Source of the DNA: an archaeon
Lineage (GTDB): Archaea > Aenigmatarchaeota > Aenigmatarchaeia > CG10238-14 > SCSR01
Assembly: GCA_004297575.1 (NCBI GenBank)
Contig: SCSR01000001.1
Location: 1 to 6,526, forward strand
Direction of reading: 5' to 3'
Length of the DNA: 6,526 nt
Position 1 is the first letter of the stretch. Each line of letters begins with the position of its first letter. The notes beneath the pieces are model-generated. The model was not told the DNA's origin, did not search any database, and worked only from the letters and a program-made list of their open reading frames with translations. Position numbers and translations under genes: made by a program. Shown piece after piece: positions 1 to 6,019 of this stretch.

Positions 1-2
1 AT

Positions 3-758
3 TTGCTGCACCTGTTCGGGATGTCCAAGTATGAGGCTGAAGTGTACCTTTTGCTGATAAAGTACAAGGCGTTGACCGCTCCCAAGATAGCCGAGCTGTC
101 CAAGGTTCCTATAACGCGAGTATATGACATTACCAATTCCCTGACGCAGAAAGGACTAGTGGCACTGGTGGATGTCAAACCGAAAACATACAAGCTCCTT
201 CCGTTTGCCAGCTCGTTCAAGACACTCATCTCGCTCAAGATAGAGAATTTCCAGAAGGAGGTCTCGCTGCTGAAGGACAGATACAACAGCCTGATCAAGG
301 ATTTCTCCACGATTCCGGAAACGTCTTTGCCAGAAGCCGAGGATTTTGTTTTTACAATACGCGGATACGAGGCGATTGCCAAGACATGGCACACCATCTT
401 CCGCAACGCAAAAAAGGAAGTATTCATCTTCAACACCGACCCGTCATGGATAGGCAGCGACATACTCCCGATGCTAGAGGCAATGGTAAGCAAGGACATA
501 GATGTGCGCGTGCTTTCTGTATCGAAGGATTTGGATGAACTGAAAAAAGCTGCAAAGATCGGAGTGAAGATTGGCCTTACGCAGAATATCCTGCGCGGTT
601 TTGTTGCAGACAAGAAATATTTCCTCGTATCCAAGCAGCTCGGTGGCGCTGCGAAGAAGGAACAACACTCTTGCTTTTTGACAGAATATGATGAGATGGT
701 GAACTCTGCACGTGAATATTTTTTGATGAAGTGGGGAGAGGCGAAGAAACTGAACTGA
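3..758 (+). CDS. TrmB-family transcriptional regulator, 5' partial
   Basis: Probable DNA-binding transcription factor of the archaeal TrmB family. Read from the first complete codon, residues 3-65 form a winged-helix domain of TrmB type: a GMSKYEAEVYLLL segment, then an AELSKVPITRVYD recognition-helix segment, then a KGLV wing. Residues about 78-100 are charged and helical, suiting a dimerising coiled coil. Residues about 115-245 match the short TrmB C-terminal domain, with the typical IRGYEAI and NAKKEV segments. The long sugar-binding domain of full-length TrmB (about 340 aa) is absent, so this is a short-form member and its ligand cannot be predicted. The first in-frame codon is TTG and family members usually carry several residues before this point, so I treat the gene as running in from upstream. 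It ends 65 bp before the surface-protein gene on the same strand, which makes that gene a candidate target, but nothing in the sequence proves it. Confidence 0.88.
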   Translation: MLHLFGMSKYEAEVYLLLIKYKALTAPKIAELSKVPITRVYDITNSLTQKGLVALVDVKPKTYKLLPFASSFKTLISLKIENFQKEVSLLKDRYNSLIKDFSTIPETSLPEAEDFVFTIRGYEAIAKTWHTIFRNAKKEVFIFNTDPSWIGSDILPMLEAMVSKDIDVRVLSVSKDLDELKKAAKIGVKIGLTQNILRGFVADKKYFLVSKQLGGAAKKEQHSCFLTEYDEMVNSAREYFLMKWGEAKKLN

Positions 759-793
759 TTGCTCTTCACCAACTTGGAGTTAATAACATGAGA

Positions 794-802
794 TTAATAA
801 TA
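794..802 (+). promoter_or_regulatory. Candidate TATA box for the surface-protein genes
   Basis: TTAATAATA lies in the gap after the TrmB gene, with its centre about 26 bp before the ATG at 824. That is the expected archaeal TATA-to-start-site distance and would give a leaderless mRNA beginning at or near that ATG, which has no ribosome binding site of its own. It sits just downstream of the competing ATG at 788; if this box is used, the 788 start cannot be. The call rests on position and composition only. Confidence 0.42.
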
Positions 803-823
803 GCATGCACATATGAGCGACCG

Positions 824-3028
824 ATGACGAAGTTCAACTCAAGTATTTTGGTTTTGTTTGCAACGGTGATAGTTTCATTATCATTTGCTGCGTCTGCTCT
901 GGCTGTCCTGTCGCTCGACGTGACAGTCAAGACACAGCCGAACACGCTAGTTTCCCAAGGCGGATCAATCACATCCGTCTACACAGTCACAAACTCGGGC
1001 GACACAGACATCACCAACCTCGCTACTTCTATAAAAATTATCAAGAGCGGTCTATGGGATGTTACTGACAGGTTCTCTGGCATCACAATCGCCCCCTCAT
1101 TGACGACATTGGCTGTAGGACATTTTGTTGATTTTACCGTGGCATTCACAGCGCCAGGCGGAGCTAACGACACTTCACCAGGTTATGGTAATTATACAGT
1201 GAACTTTACAGCGACTGGCAACGCACCAGCAGTCGTGAAAAACAGCGTTTTGTCTGATGTGTTCACAGTTCTCGGCCCTGCAAACCGTATTGCACTTGTC
1301 TCGCCATCAGCAGCCACTGTAGGGACTGCATTCACAATCAAAGTGACTATGTATGATGGGGCAAATATGGTAAAGACAGACTACATCGGAACAGTCCATT
1401 TAAATTCTACTGACGCTACAGCTGTCCTGCCAGCGGACTACGAATTTACCGCAACAGACAAGGGAACAAAGACGTTCACTATCACCATGAAGACTGCAGG
1501 CAGCCAGACATACGGCGTCAAGGATTTGTCATCAGGGATCAGCGCTATATCGTCAATTATAACAGTTACAGGCGGCACCATAATTCCTGTGCCTACAAAG
1601 GTTGTGATGTCAAGCGACAAGACATCGATAAATGCGAATGGCACCGATGAAACCATGGTCATCGGTCAATTGGTAGACCAGGATGGAAACAACATGTCGA
1701 CGGTGAACTACAAGATAGTCATCACAACAAGTCTGGGCAATTTGACACAGTATAGCAACACTACAGATGCAACTGGCAGGGTATATGCGTTCTTAAGGTC
1801 CTATGCGGCAGGAACTGCTATCATCAATGCAACTACAAACATCACTGTTATAGATACTTCTGTGGCTCTGCTAAATCCAGCTACGCCTGTAGCGCCAACC
1901 GTAACTAGCCCGTCTTCTGCAACCACGACTAGCGCGCCTACATTCAATATTATTGGGACTGCACAGGCAGATTCGCTTGTAAAGATTTATTCAGATGGTG
2001 TGATTGTAGGCTCCCAGCAGCTTGCTAACGGCAACACGAGCTTTAACATCACAGTAGACCTGGTCCAGAATGCAACCAATATTTTCACAGTGACTGCAAC
2101 CGTATCCGGTCTAGAAAGCCCAGCTGCGAACGTGCCAGGGATAACTAATGAACCGCAAGCTCCGCCTGTAGAGCTGTCTATTATATCGATAACTCCGTCA
2201 TTGAACTCTATCGGTATCGATGTCAATGCCAATATCACCATCCAGTTCAGCAAGCTCGTGCAAATCAGCAACGATAACGTCGAGATGCACGAAGACGGGA
2301 CCGATGTCTCCATAGAAACCACTGTCACATTTGACAGCGCTACAAAGATTGCAACCATCCAGCACCCGGTGTTGAAAAGCAACAAAAAGTATGTGCTGCT
2401 CATAGTCAATGTGGCTGATGCAGATGGCAACAAAGTTTCGGCAGACGGGACTTTCATCACAGCTACTTATTACAAGATTATGCTGTCGAAGAAGGGAACC
2501 AACGGCTGGAACCTCATCTCATTGCCAGTCGTGCCTTCCATTACAAGCATTGACAAGGTCTTGGCAAATGTAATTAACGATATAGCACAAGTCTGGTCAT
2601 ATGATTCTGCGAACAACAAGTGGCGCATGTGGGCAAAGGGCGACGCTGCAAGTGACTTGAACGCCATGACAGCAGGCAATGGTTACTGGGTCAACTACAA
2701 GAATGCCACTGCTGAAAAGTTCATGGATGGTTGGGGAACGTTGCTTGCCCAAGGCAACACCACGCCTCCGCAGGTGAGCCTCGGATCCGGATGGGGCTTG
2801 ATAGGTTATTATCAGCGCGAGCTGACTGAGAATATTGCCACCTCGTGCGCTCTCAAGAGCCTGACTGAAGTGGTGACACAGACGCCGCTCTGGACATTGT
2901 TGTACACCTTCGACAACAAGGAAAAGATAGTGACGCCTGTCCAGGACATGGTTCCGGGCCAAGGATACTGGATCCAGTTGGCGAACGTCCCGAGCAGATA
3001 CATGTATGGCCCGGGAGCATGCGAATAG
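824..3028 (+). CDS. Secreted multi-domain Ig-like surface protein
   Basis: Large exported protein of about 734 aa with no known enzymatic motif, probably a surface-layer or adhesin-like protein. Residues 1-27 are a signal peptide (Lys at 3, long hydrophobic core, Ala-X-Ala end). Then come beta-rich modules: about 35-150 CARDB-like (VTNSGDTDITNL), about 153-250 Ig-like, about 258-344 resembling bacterial Ig group 1/invasin repeats, about 356-441 another Ig-like unit, and about 450-549 resembling the SbsA/Big_5 Ig-like domain. The C-terminus holds two related modules (about 561-624 and 656-719), each opening with a GW(N/G)LI motif and closing with GxGYW. The mature chain has about 16 N-X-S/T sequons and only two cysteines, 675 and 733, which could form a disulfide near the tail. 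There is no C-terminal membrane helix. The start is uncertain: ATG 824 gives a normal signal peptide and fits a leaderless transcript, whereas ATG 788 has GGAG 8 nt upstream and GTG 731 overlaps the TrmB gene. Domain names are from memory of the families, not a search. Confidence 0.85.
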   Translation: MTKFNSSILVLFATVIVSLSFAASALAVLSLDVTVKTQPNTLVSQGGSITSVYTVTNSGDTDITNLATSIKIIKSGLWDVTDRFSGITIAPSLTTLAVGHFVDFTVAFTAPGGANDTSPGYGNYTVNFTATGNAPAVVKNSVLSDVFTVLGPANRIALVSPSAATVGTAFTIKVTMYDGANMVKTDYIGTVHLNSTDATAVLPADYEFTATDKGTKTFTITMKTAGSQTYGVKDLSSGISAISSIITVTGGTIIPVPTKVVMSSDKTSINANGTDETMVIGQLVDQDGNNMSTVNYKIVITTSLGNLTQYSNTTDATGRVYAFLRSYAAGTAIINATTNITVIDTSVALLNPATPVAPTVTSPSSATTTSAPTFNIIGTAQADSLVKIYSDGVIVGSQQLANGNTSFNITVDLVQNATNIFTVTATVSGLESPAANVPGITNEPQAPPVELSIISITPSLNSIGIDVNANITIQFSKLVQISNDNVEMHEDGTDVSIETTVTFDSATKIATIQHPVLKSNKKYVLLIVNVADADGNKVSADGTFITATYYKIMLSKKGTNGWNLISLPVVPSITSIDKVLANVINDIAQVWSYDSANNKWRMWAKGDAASDLNAMTAGNGYWVNYKNATAEKFMDGWGTLLAQGNTTPPQVSLGSGWGLIGYYQRELTENIATSCALKSLTEVVTQTPLWTLLYTFDNKEKIVTPVQDMVPGQGYWIQLANVPSRYMYGPGACE
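2504..2980 (+). repeat. Twin GWNLI...GYW modules at the C-terminus
   Basis: Two diverged copies of one module lie in tandem at the end of the surface protein (residues about 561-624 and 656-719 from the 824 start). Copy 1 begins GWNLISLP and ends GNGYWVNY; copy 2 begins GWGLIGYY and ends GQGYWIQL. Each has an internal aromatic line, VWSYDSANNKW in the first and LWTLLYTFDNKEK in the second. The repeat is visible in protein but not obviously in DNA, so it is old. GWNLISLP modules are a recurring tail on archaeal and bacterial secreted proteins; their role is not well defined. Confidence 0.6.
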
Positions 3029-3031
3029 GTG
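3027..3031 (+). promoter_or_regulatory. Ribosome binding site deciding the start at 3038
   Basis: AGGTG is a perfect complement of the CACCT core expected at the archaeal 16S rRNA 3' end. It overlaps the TAG stop of the preceding gene and lies 6 nt before GTG 3038. The same GGTG-plus-6 spacing precedes the starts at 5089 and 5582, so 3038 is preferred over the GTG at 3029, which would lie inside the site. Confidence 0.55.
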
Positions 3032-3037
3032 GCTCGC

Positions 3038-4096
3038 GTGAAGCGTATATTGATGCTCAGCACGAGCCTGACTCTGCTTTTGATCAGCACCATAGCAATG
3101 GCGATGCCTGGCATACCTAACAGGTTCCATGGAAATGTGAATTTCATCAACGGCCCTGCTCCTGATGGCATTTTAGTAGAGACAAAGGTGGACGGAGTGA
3201 CAGTCGCCAGCACCACTACAACAGGCGGGACATATGGCTTTGCACCGAATACTTTTGACATGATTGATCCAGACAACACGATGGCAGGGAAGAACATATC
3301 ATTTTTTGTGGTCGGACTTGCTACTGGCAAGACAGCAACTTTCATCAATGGAGAATCTTCCACGCTGGACCTTACTGCCAACGCGTATGTGAATGAAATC
3401 CCGCTAGCTCAAGAAATAAGGAACAGGCTGATTGTAGTTTCACCCAACTCGCCTGCGAAAATAAACATCGCAGGCAAACTGTTTATTTCCATAACATCAT
3501 TGACAACCACGGTCGCAAACATACATCAAGTCAGCGCTTTGGGTGATGGTTTTTACGGGGGAGAATACGCCCCGCCTGCAGGACAGAACTTGATGATGGG
3601 GTACGAAATCGACATCAGCGGCGAGGTGAACATCACAGCGACGATGAATTATGACGCGTTGGGATTCGATGAAGGCACTGTCAAGTCGTACCAGTTCAAC
3701 GGCAAATGGGTAGAGATGCCTATGAGCAAGGACACATCCGCGCATACAATCACGTTCACCATAACATCCGCGCACACGCCATATGCCCTTTTTGCAGCAC
3801 TGACACCAACGACAACTGGGGGAGGAGGCTCTGGAGGGCCTGTTGCTGGCGGAAGAAGCGCCATAATACAAACGACTTCTACTACAACCGCAACACTGCC
3901 TGCCCAGCCTCCATCCAATCCCCCATACCAGTCTTCAGCTACAAACCAGACCCAGTCATACAATGTGCCGACAGGGATGTTCCTGGGCGTGAGCACTGCC
4001 ACTTGGACAGGCATCCTGATCGCACTGGCCATGATAACAGGTGCTGCACTGCTGTACATGAGAAGCAATGAAATGTACCCGTTCGGGAAAAAGTAA
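3038..4096 (+). CDS. Membrane-anchored surface protein with stalk
   Basis: Predicted 352-aa type I surface protein. Residues 1-22 are a signal peptide (VKRILMLSTSLTLLL core, cleavage after AMA). Residues about 24-113 resemble an archaeal carboxypeptidase-regulatory-like/transthyretin-type beta domain (FHGNVNFINGPAPDG, then TTGGTYGF). Residues about 129-255 form a second beta-rich region ending in ITSAHTPYALFAAL, reminiscent of the domain that precedes C-terminal anchors in archaeal surface proteins. A Gly-rich hinge (261-272, GGGGSGGPVAGG) and a Thr/Ser/Pro-rich stalk (about 278-307) lead to one membrane helix (about 323-340, WTGILIALAMITGAALLYM) and a short basic cytoplasmic tail. Translation probably starts at GTG 3038, coupled to the upstream stop; GTG 3029 would add three residues. 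The tight linkage suggests co-expression with the unanchored Ig protein, perhaps as its membrane partner (inference). No catalytic residues are recognisable. Confidence 0.83.
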   Translation: MKRILMLSTSLTLLLISTIAMAMPGIPNRFHGNVNFINGPAPDGILVETKVDGVTVASTTTTGGTYGFAPNTFDMIDPDNTMAGKNISFFVVGLATGKTATFINGESSTLDLTANAYVNEIPLAQEIRNRLIVVSPNSPAKINIAGKLFISITSLTTTVANIHQVSALGDGFYGGEYAPPAGQNLMMGYEIDISGEVNITATMNYDALGFDEGTVKSYQFNGKWVEMPMSKDTSAHTITFTITSAHTPYALFAALTPTTTGGGGSGGPVAGGRSAIIQTTSTTTATLPAQPPSNPPYQSSATNQTQSYNVPTGMFLGVSTATWTGILIALAMITGAALLYMRSNEMYPFGKK

Positions 4097-4100
4097 TTAA
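4094..4100 (+). promoter_or_regulatory. Candidate TATA box for the CorA cluster
   Basis: TAATTAA overlaps the TAA stop of the preceding gene, with its centre about 27 bp before GTG 4124. That start has no Shine-Dalgarno-like sequence nearby, so a leaderless transcript from here is the simplest reading. It is weak as a motif on its own. Confidence 0.38.
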
Positions 4101-4123
4101 GCAGGCAATCAGAAAATTATTAT

Positions 4124-5089
4124 GTGCTAACAGCAGTAAACCTGGCAGACAATTCGGAGCTCGGCATAACGTCGAAAGATTTAAAGTTCCTCAAGCTGTC
4201 TGATTTATGGCTCAAGGTCATCGACCCGACGGACGAGGAGTTAAAATCATTGGCAAGAAAGCTCGACGTGTCTGTGAACCTGATAAGGCCGATTGAGATC
4301 CCTACTTTTTCCGCATTCCATCTGACCAACAACATGGCTATACTCTACTTGTCAGCGATAAGGGGGCAGTTCGAGCTGAACTGCATTTCCAAGGTGGCGG
4401 TGGTGCTGGGCAAGGGCTTTATGATAACCATCAGCGTGCAGAGTATTTCTGCTTATGACAACGTCAAGAACAGCCTGCACAAAGGCAATACGGAGATCGC
4501 GGCGTTCGACAATCTTGTTTATGGCATCACATCCAGTTACATGTCGTACCTCGAGTCGATAGAGGAAAAGCTGCCGCATTTCGAGTCGCTGCTTATGGCG
4601 AACATGTCCGACGGCAAGAAGGTGGAAGAGGTGATGACCGAGGTGTTTGATTTGAAGACAAGGCTTTCCACGCTCTCAAGGCTGATGTGGTATGAGAGGT
4701 CTGCGATCAGCTCGCTGAAACGTTCGGAATTGCCGTTTGATGAAAAGGCTGCTAACATTTATATCGACGGGGTGGTGAGCGAGCTGGCCAAGCACATAGA
4801 GACCGTGCACACACAGATAGCAAGGCTGAGCGATGTGGTATACGAGTATGAGACCAAGGCCACGCGCATGCTGAACGTGAGGATCGAGAAACTGACCGAA
4901 GTCATGAAGAAGCTTACTGCGATCACTGTTATCCTCACCATTCCATTGATGATTAGCGGGCATTTCGGAATGAATTTCAAAGTCATGCCTGAGCTGGATA
5001 ATCCATTGGCATACCCGCTGACGCTTGCCGTATCCGTTATAGCTGTGGTCGTGGCTGCGCTTGTTTTCAGGAAGAAAGGGTGGATATAG
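4124..5089 (+). CDS. corA: CorA-family divalent metal cation transporter
   Basis: Inner-membrane channel of the CorA/MIT superfamily, expected to carry Mg2+ (or Co2+/Ni2+) as a homopentamer. At 321 aa it has normal family length. Residues about 1-130 form the cytosolic alpha/beta domain, including the family-like WLKVIDPTDEELKSLARKL stretch. Residues about 130-262 are the long helical funnel, rich in charged residues. TM1 covers about 265-281 and ends in the signature GMN at 282-284, within GHFGMNFKVMPEL; TM2 covers about 296-315, followed by the basic FRKKGWI tail. GMN is the selectivity-filter motif of the family and is intact, followed by the loop MPEL. The start is GTG 4124; the overlapping ATG at 4122 is out of frame and stops after two codons. 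The gene is followed by, and just overlaps, a DUF192 gene. Substrate choice among divalent ions cannot be told from this sequence. Confidence 0.93.
   Translation: MLTAVNLADNSELGITSKDLKFLKLSDLWLKVIDPTDEELKSLARKLDVSVNLIRPIEIPTFSAFHLTNNMAILYLSAIRGQFELNCISKVAVVLGKGFMITISVQSISAYDNVKNSLHKGNTEIAAFDNLVYGITSSYMSYLESIEEKLPHFESLLMANMSDGKKVEEVMTEVFDLKTRLSTLSRLMWYERSAISSLKRSELPFDEKAANIYIDGVVSELAKHIETVHTQIARLSDVVYEYETKATRMLNVRIEKLTEVMKKLTAITVILTIPLMISGHFGMNFKVMPELDNPLAYPLTLAVSVIAVVVAALVFRKKGWI
5079..5082 (+). promoter_or_regulatory. Ribosome binding site deciding the start at 5089
   Basis: GGTG inside the last codons of the CorA gene lies exactly 6 nt before GTG 5089, the same arrangement as at 3038 and 5582. 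This favours 5089 over GTG 5080, which lies within the site itself, although AGGAAG at 5069-5074 could serve 5080. Confidence 0.45.
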
Positions 5090-5532
5090 TGGACTACACC
5101 GTCCTGGTGCCGATAGCTCTAGTCGTTATCATAGCTGCGTATTTTATTTTGAAATCGCCTGCGAGATTCATTGATGTCAGATTAGGAAACACCACGGTGC
5201 ATGCGGAAGTTGCTGATACATTCCCGAAACAGATGAAGGGATTGATGTTCCGCGGCTCGATGCCTGCAAACCAGGGGATGCTGTTCACGTTCGGTTACGA
5301 CGGCTACCATGGGATATGGATGATGAACATGTCATTCCCGATTGATATAATATGGGTTGATTCGCAGCAGAAGGTTGTTGACATTGTTAAGAATGCCCAA
5401 CCGTGCAGGATAATCTGCCCGACATACAAGCCCGAGTCTGAAGCGAGATATGTGATTGAGGTGAATGCAGGTTTTGCAAAGAAGCATGGCGTTGAAATCG
5501 GTGACAAGGTCAGATTTTCACTTTCCAGTTAG
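5089..5532 (+). CDS. Membrane-tethered DUF192 protein
   Basis: Protein of 147 aa: one N-terminal membrane helix (about residues 5-21, VLVPIALVVIIAAYFIL) followed by a complete DUF192 domain outside the membrane. Family hallmarks are all visible: the HAEVADTFPKQMKGLMFRGS segment (GLMFR at 51-55), GMLF (63-66), WMMNMSFPIDIIW (77-89), the PC-x3-C pair (Cys 106 and 110) and the closing ARYVIEVNAGFA (119-130). DUF192 proteins are small secreted or anchored beta-barrel-like proteins widespread in archaea and bacteria, and their biochemical role is not established. The start codon GTG 5089 shares one base with the CorA stop (TAGTG), so translation is probably coupled; GTG 5080 would add three residues. 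The two cysteines are typical of the family. Confidence 0.9.
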   Translation: MDYTVLVPIALVVIIAAYFILKSPARFIDVRLGNTTVHAEVADTFPKQMKGLMFRGSMPANQGMLFTFGYDGYHGIWMMNMSFPIDIIWVDSQQKVVDIVKNAQPCRIICPTYKPESEARYVIEVNAGFAKKHGVEIGDKVRFSLSS

Positions 5533-5569
5533 AGTATGCATTGAAATTCTGCCAGCACCCATTGTGGTC

Positions 5570-5576
5570 GAGGTGA
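5570..5576 (+). promoter_or_regulatory. Strong ribosome binding site for the DUF1059 gene
   Basis: GAGGTGA is the best Shine-Dalgarno in the window, complementary to TCACCTC. Its GGTG core is 6 nt before ATG 5582. It settles the start, because the open frame extends upstream to 5465 without family-like sequence. Confidence 0.7.
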
Positions 5577-5581
5577 AAAAT

Positions 5582-5752
5582 ATGCCGTCATTCAAATGCA
5601 GCGATATAGGAATGAATTGCAGGTTCGAAGCCACGGCCAAGACCAAGGAAGAGCTGATGGACAGGATAATGGAACATGCGAAGAATGCGCATGACATGGA
5701 CATGACAAGCCCGGAAGATGTGATGAAAGTGGATAATGCTATAACAGAGTAG
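5582..5752 (+). CDS. DUF1059 family small protein
   Basis: Protein of 56 aa matching the small DUF1059 family found in archaea and bacteria: a MPSFKCSDIGMNCRFEA opening, then TKEELMDRIMEHAKNAHDM and a helical end. Two cysteines (6 and 13) and two histidines (32 and 37) stand in the positions typical of the family and could bind a metal, but this is inference; the function of the family is unknown. The length is normal for the family. The start is fixed by the GAGGTGA site and by the family's usual MxxFxC opening; the open frame runs back to 5465, overlapping the DUF192 gene, but those extra 39 residues do not look like the family. The gene lies 49 bp after the DUF192 gene and 2 bp before the next gene. 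Confidence 0.88.
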   Translation: MPSFKCSDIGMNCRFEATAKTKEELMDRIMEHAKNAHDMDMTSPEDVMKVDNAITE

Positions 5753-5754
5753 TT

Positions 5755-6018
5755 ATGCCAAGGAAAACTGAGAGAACCAAGCCTATCTTGCAGGCAGCGC
5801 GTTCAGTCGGAGAGCTCATAGGCGAGTCTGCAGCGCTGGGAGAGAAAGAGACCAAAAAGCTTGCCGAAAAGACGCAGGACATGCTGGAATCTACTGGGAA
5901 GGTTATTTCTGATGCGGGCGAAAAGATATCCAAGGCTGGGGATTCGTTGTCAGAGGTTGCGGATGAGCTGAAGCGCGGGATTAAAACTGGGAAGAAAAGA
6001 GCCAAAGAAAAATCTTGA
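5755..6018 (+). CDS. Small lysine-rich heptad-repeat protein, unknown function
   Basis: I do not recognise a named family. The 87-aa product is highly charged and contains no Cys, Trp, Tyr, Phe or His. Residues 50-77 split into four successive heptads (VISDAGE, KISKAGD, SLSEVAD, ELKRGIK) with Ile/Leu at position 2 and Ala/Val/Gly at position 5, an amphipathic helix pattern. The C-terminus (78-87) is Lys/Arg-rich. There is no signal peptide or membrane helix. Possible roles include a coiled-coil, LEA-like or nucleic-acid-coating protein, but none can be chosen. ATG 5755 starts 2 bp after the DUF1059 stop and has no clear ribosome binding site, so translational coupling is likely. Its last codons also form the T-tracts downstream of the convergent tRNA. 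Confidence 0.68.
   Translation: MPRKTERTKPILQAARSVGELIGESAALGEKETKKLAEKTQDMLESTGKVISDAGEKISKAGDSLSEVADELKRGIKTGKKRAKEKS
5995..6012 (-). terminator. T-rich terminator for tRNA-Glu
   Basis: Read on the minus strand just after the tRNA 3' end, the sequence contains runs of five, three and four T (6012-6008, 6006-6004, 5998-5995). Archaeal RNA polymerase terminates at such T-tracts without a hairpin. The tracts are the complement of the lysine codons ending the convergent 87-aa gene, so they may simply reflect its coding sequence. Confidence 0.45.
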
Positions 6019-6019
6019 T

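Noticed and set aside
731..823. GTG 731 and ATG 788 as starts of the Ig protein
   Set aside because: GTG 731 overlaps the TrmB gene and gives 31 non-signal residues. ATG 788 has GGAG 8 nt upstream and remains possible, but ATG 824 yields a standard signal peptide and fits the TATA-like box at 794-802.
1987..2460. 157-aa minus-strand frame
   Set aside because: It is antisense to the Ig domains; its hydrophobic look comes from the complement of Asn/Thr-rich codons, with no start signal or family match.
2597..3381. Two overlapping minus-strand frames (177 and 189 aa)
   Set aside because: Both are antisense to the ends of two supported genes and lack credible protein features.
3706..4071. 121-aa + strand frame inside the anchored surface protein
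   Set aside because: It lies wholly within a well-supported gene in another frame, and its translation is rich in Cys/His/Arg with no domain-like pattern.
5465..5581. N-terminal extension of the DUF1059 frame
   Set aside because: It overlaps the DUF192 gene, is unlike the family, and a strong ribosome binding site precedes ATG 5582.
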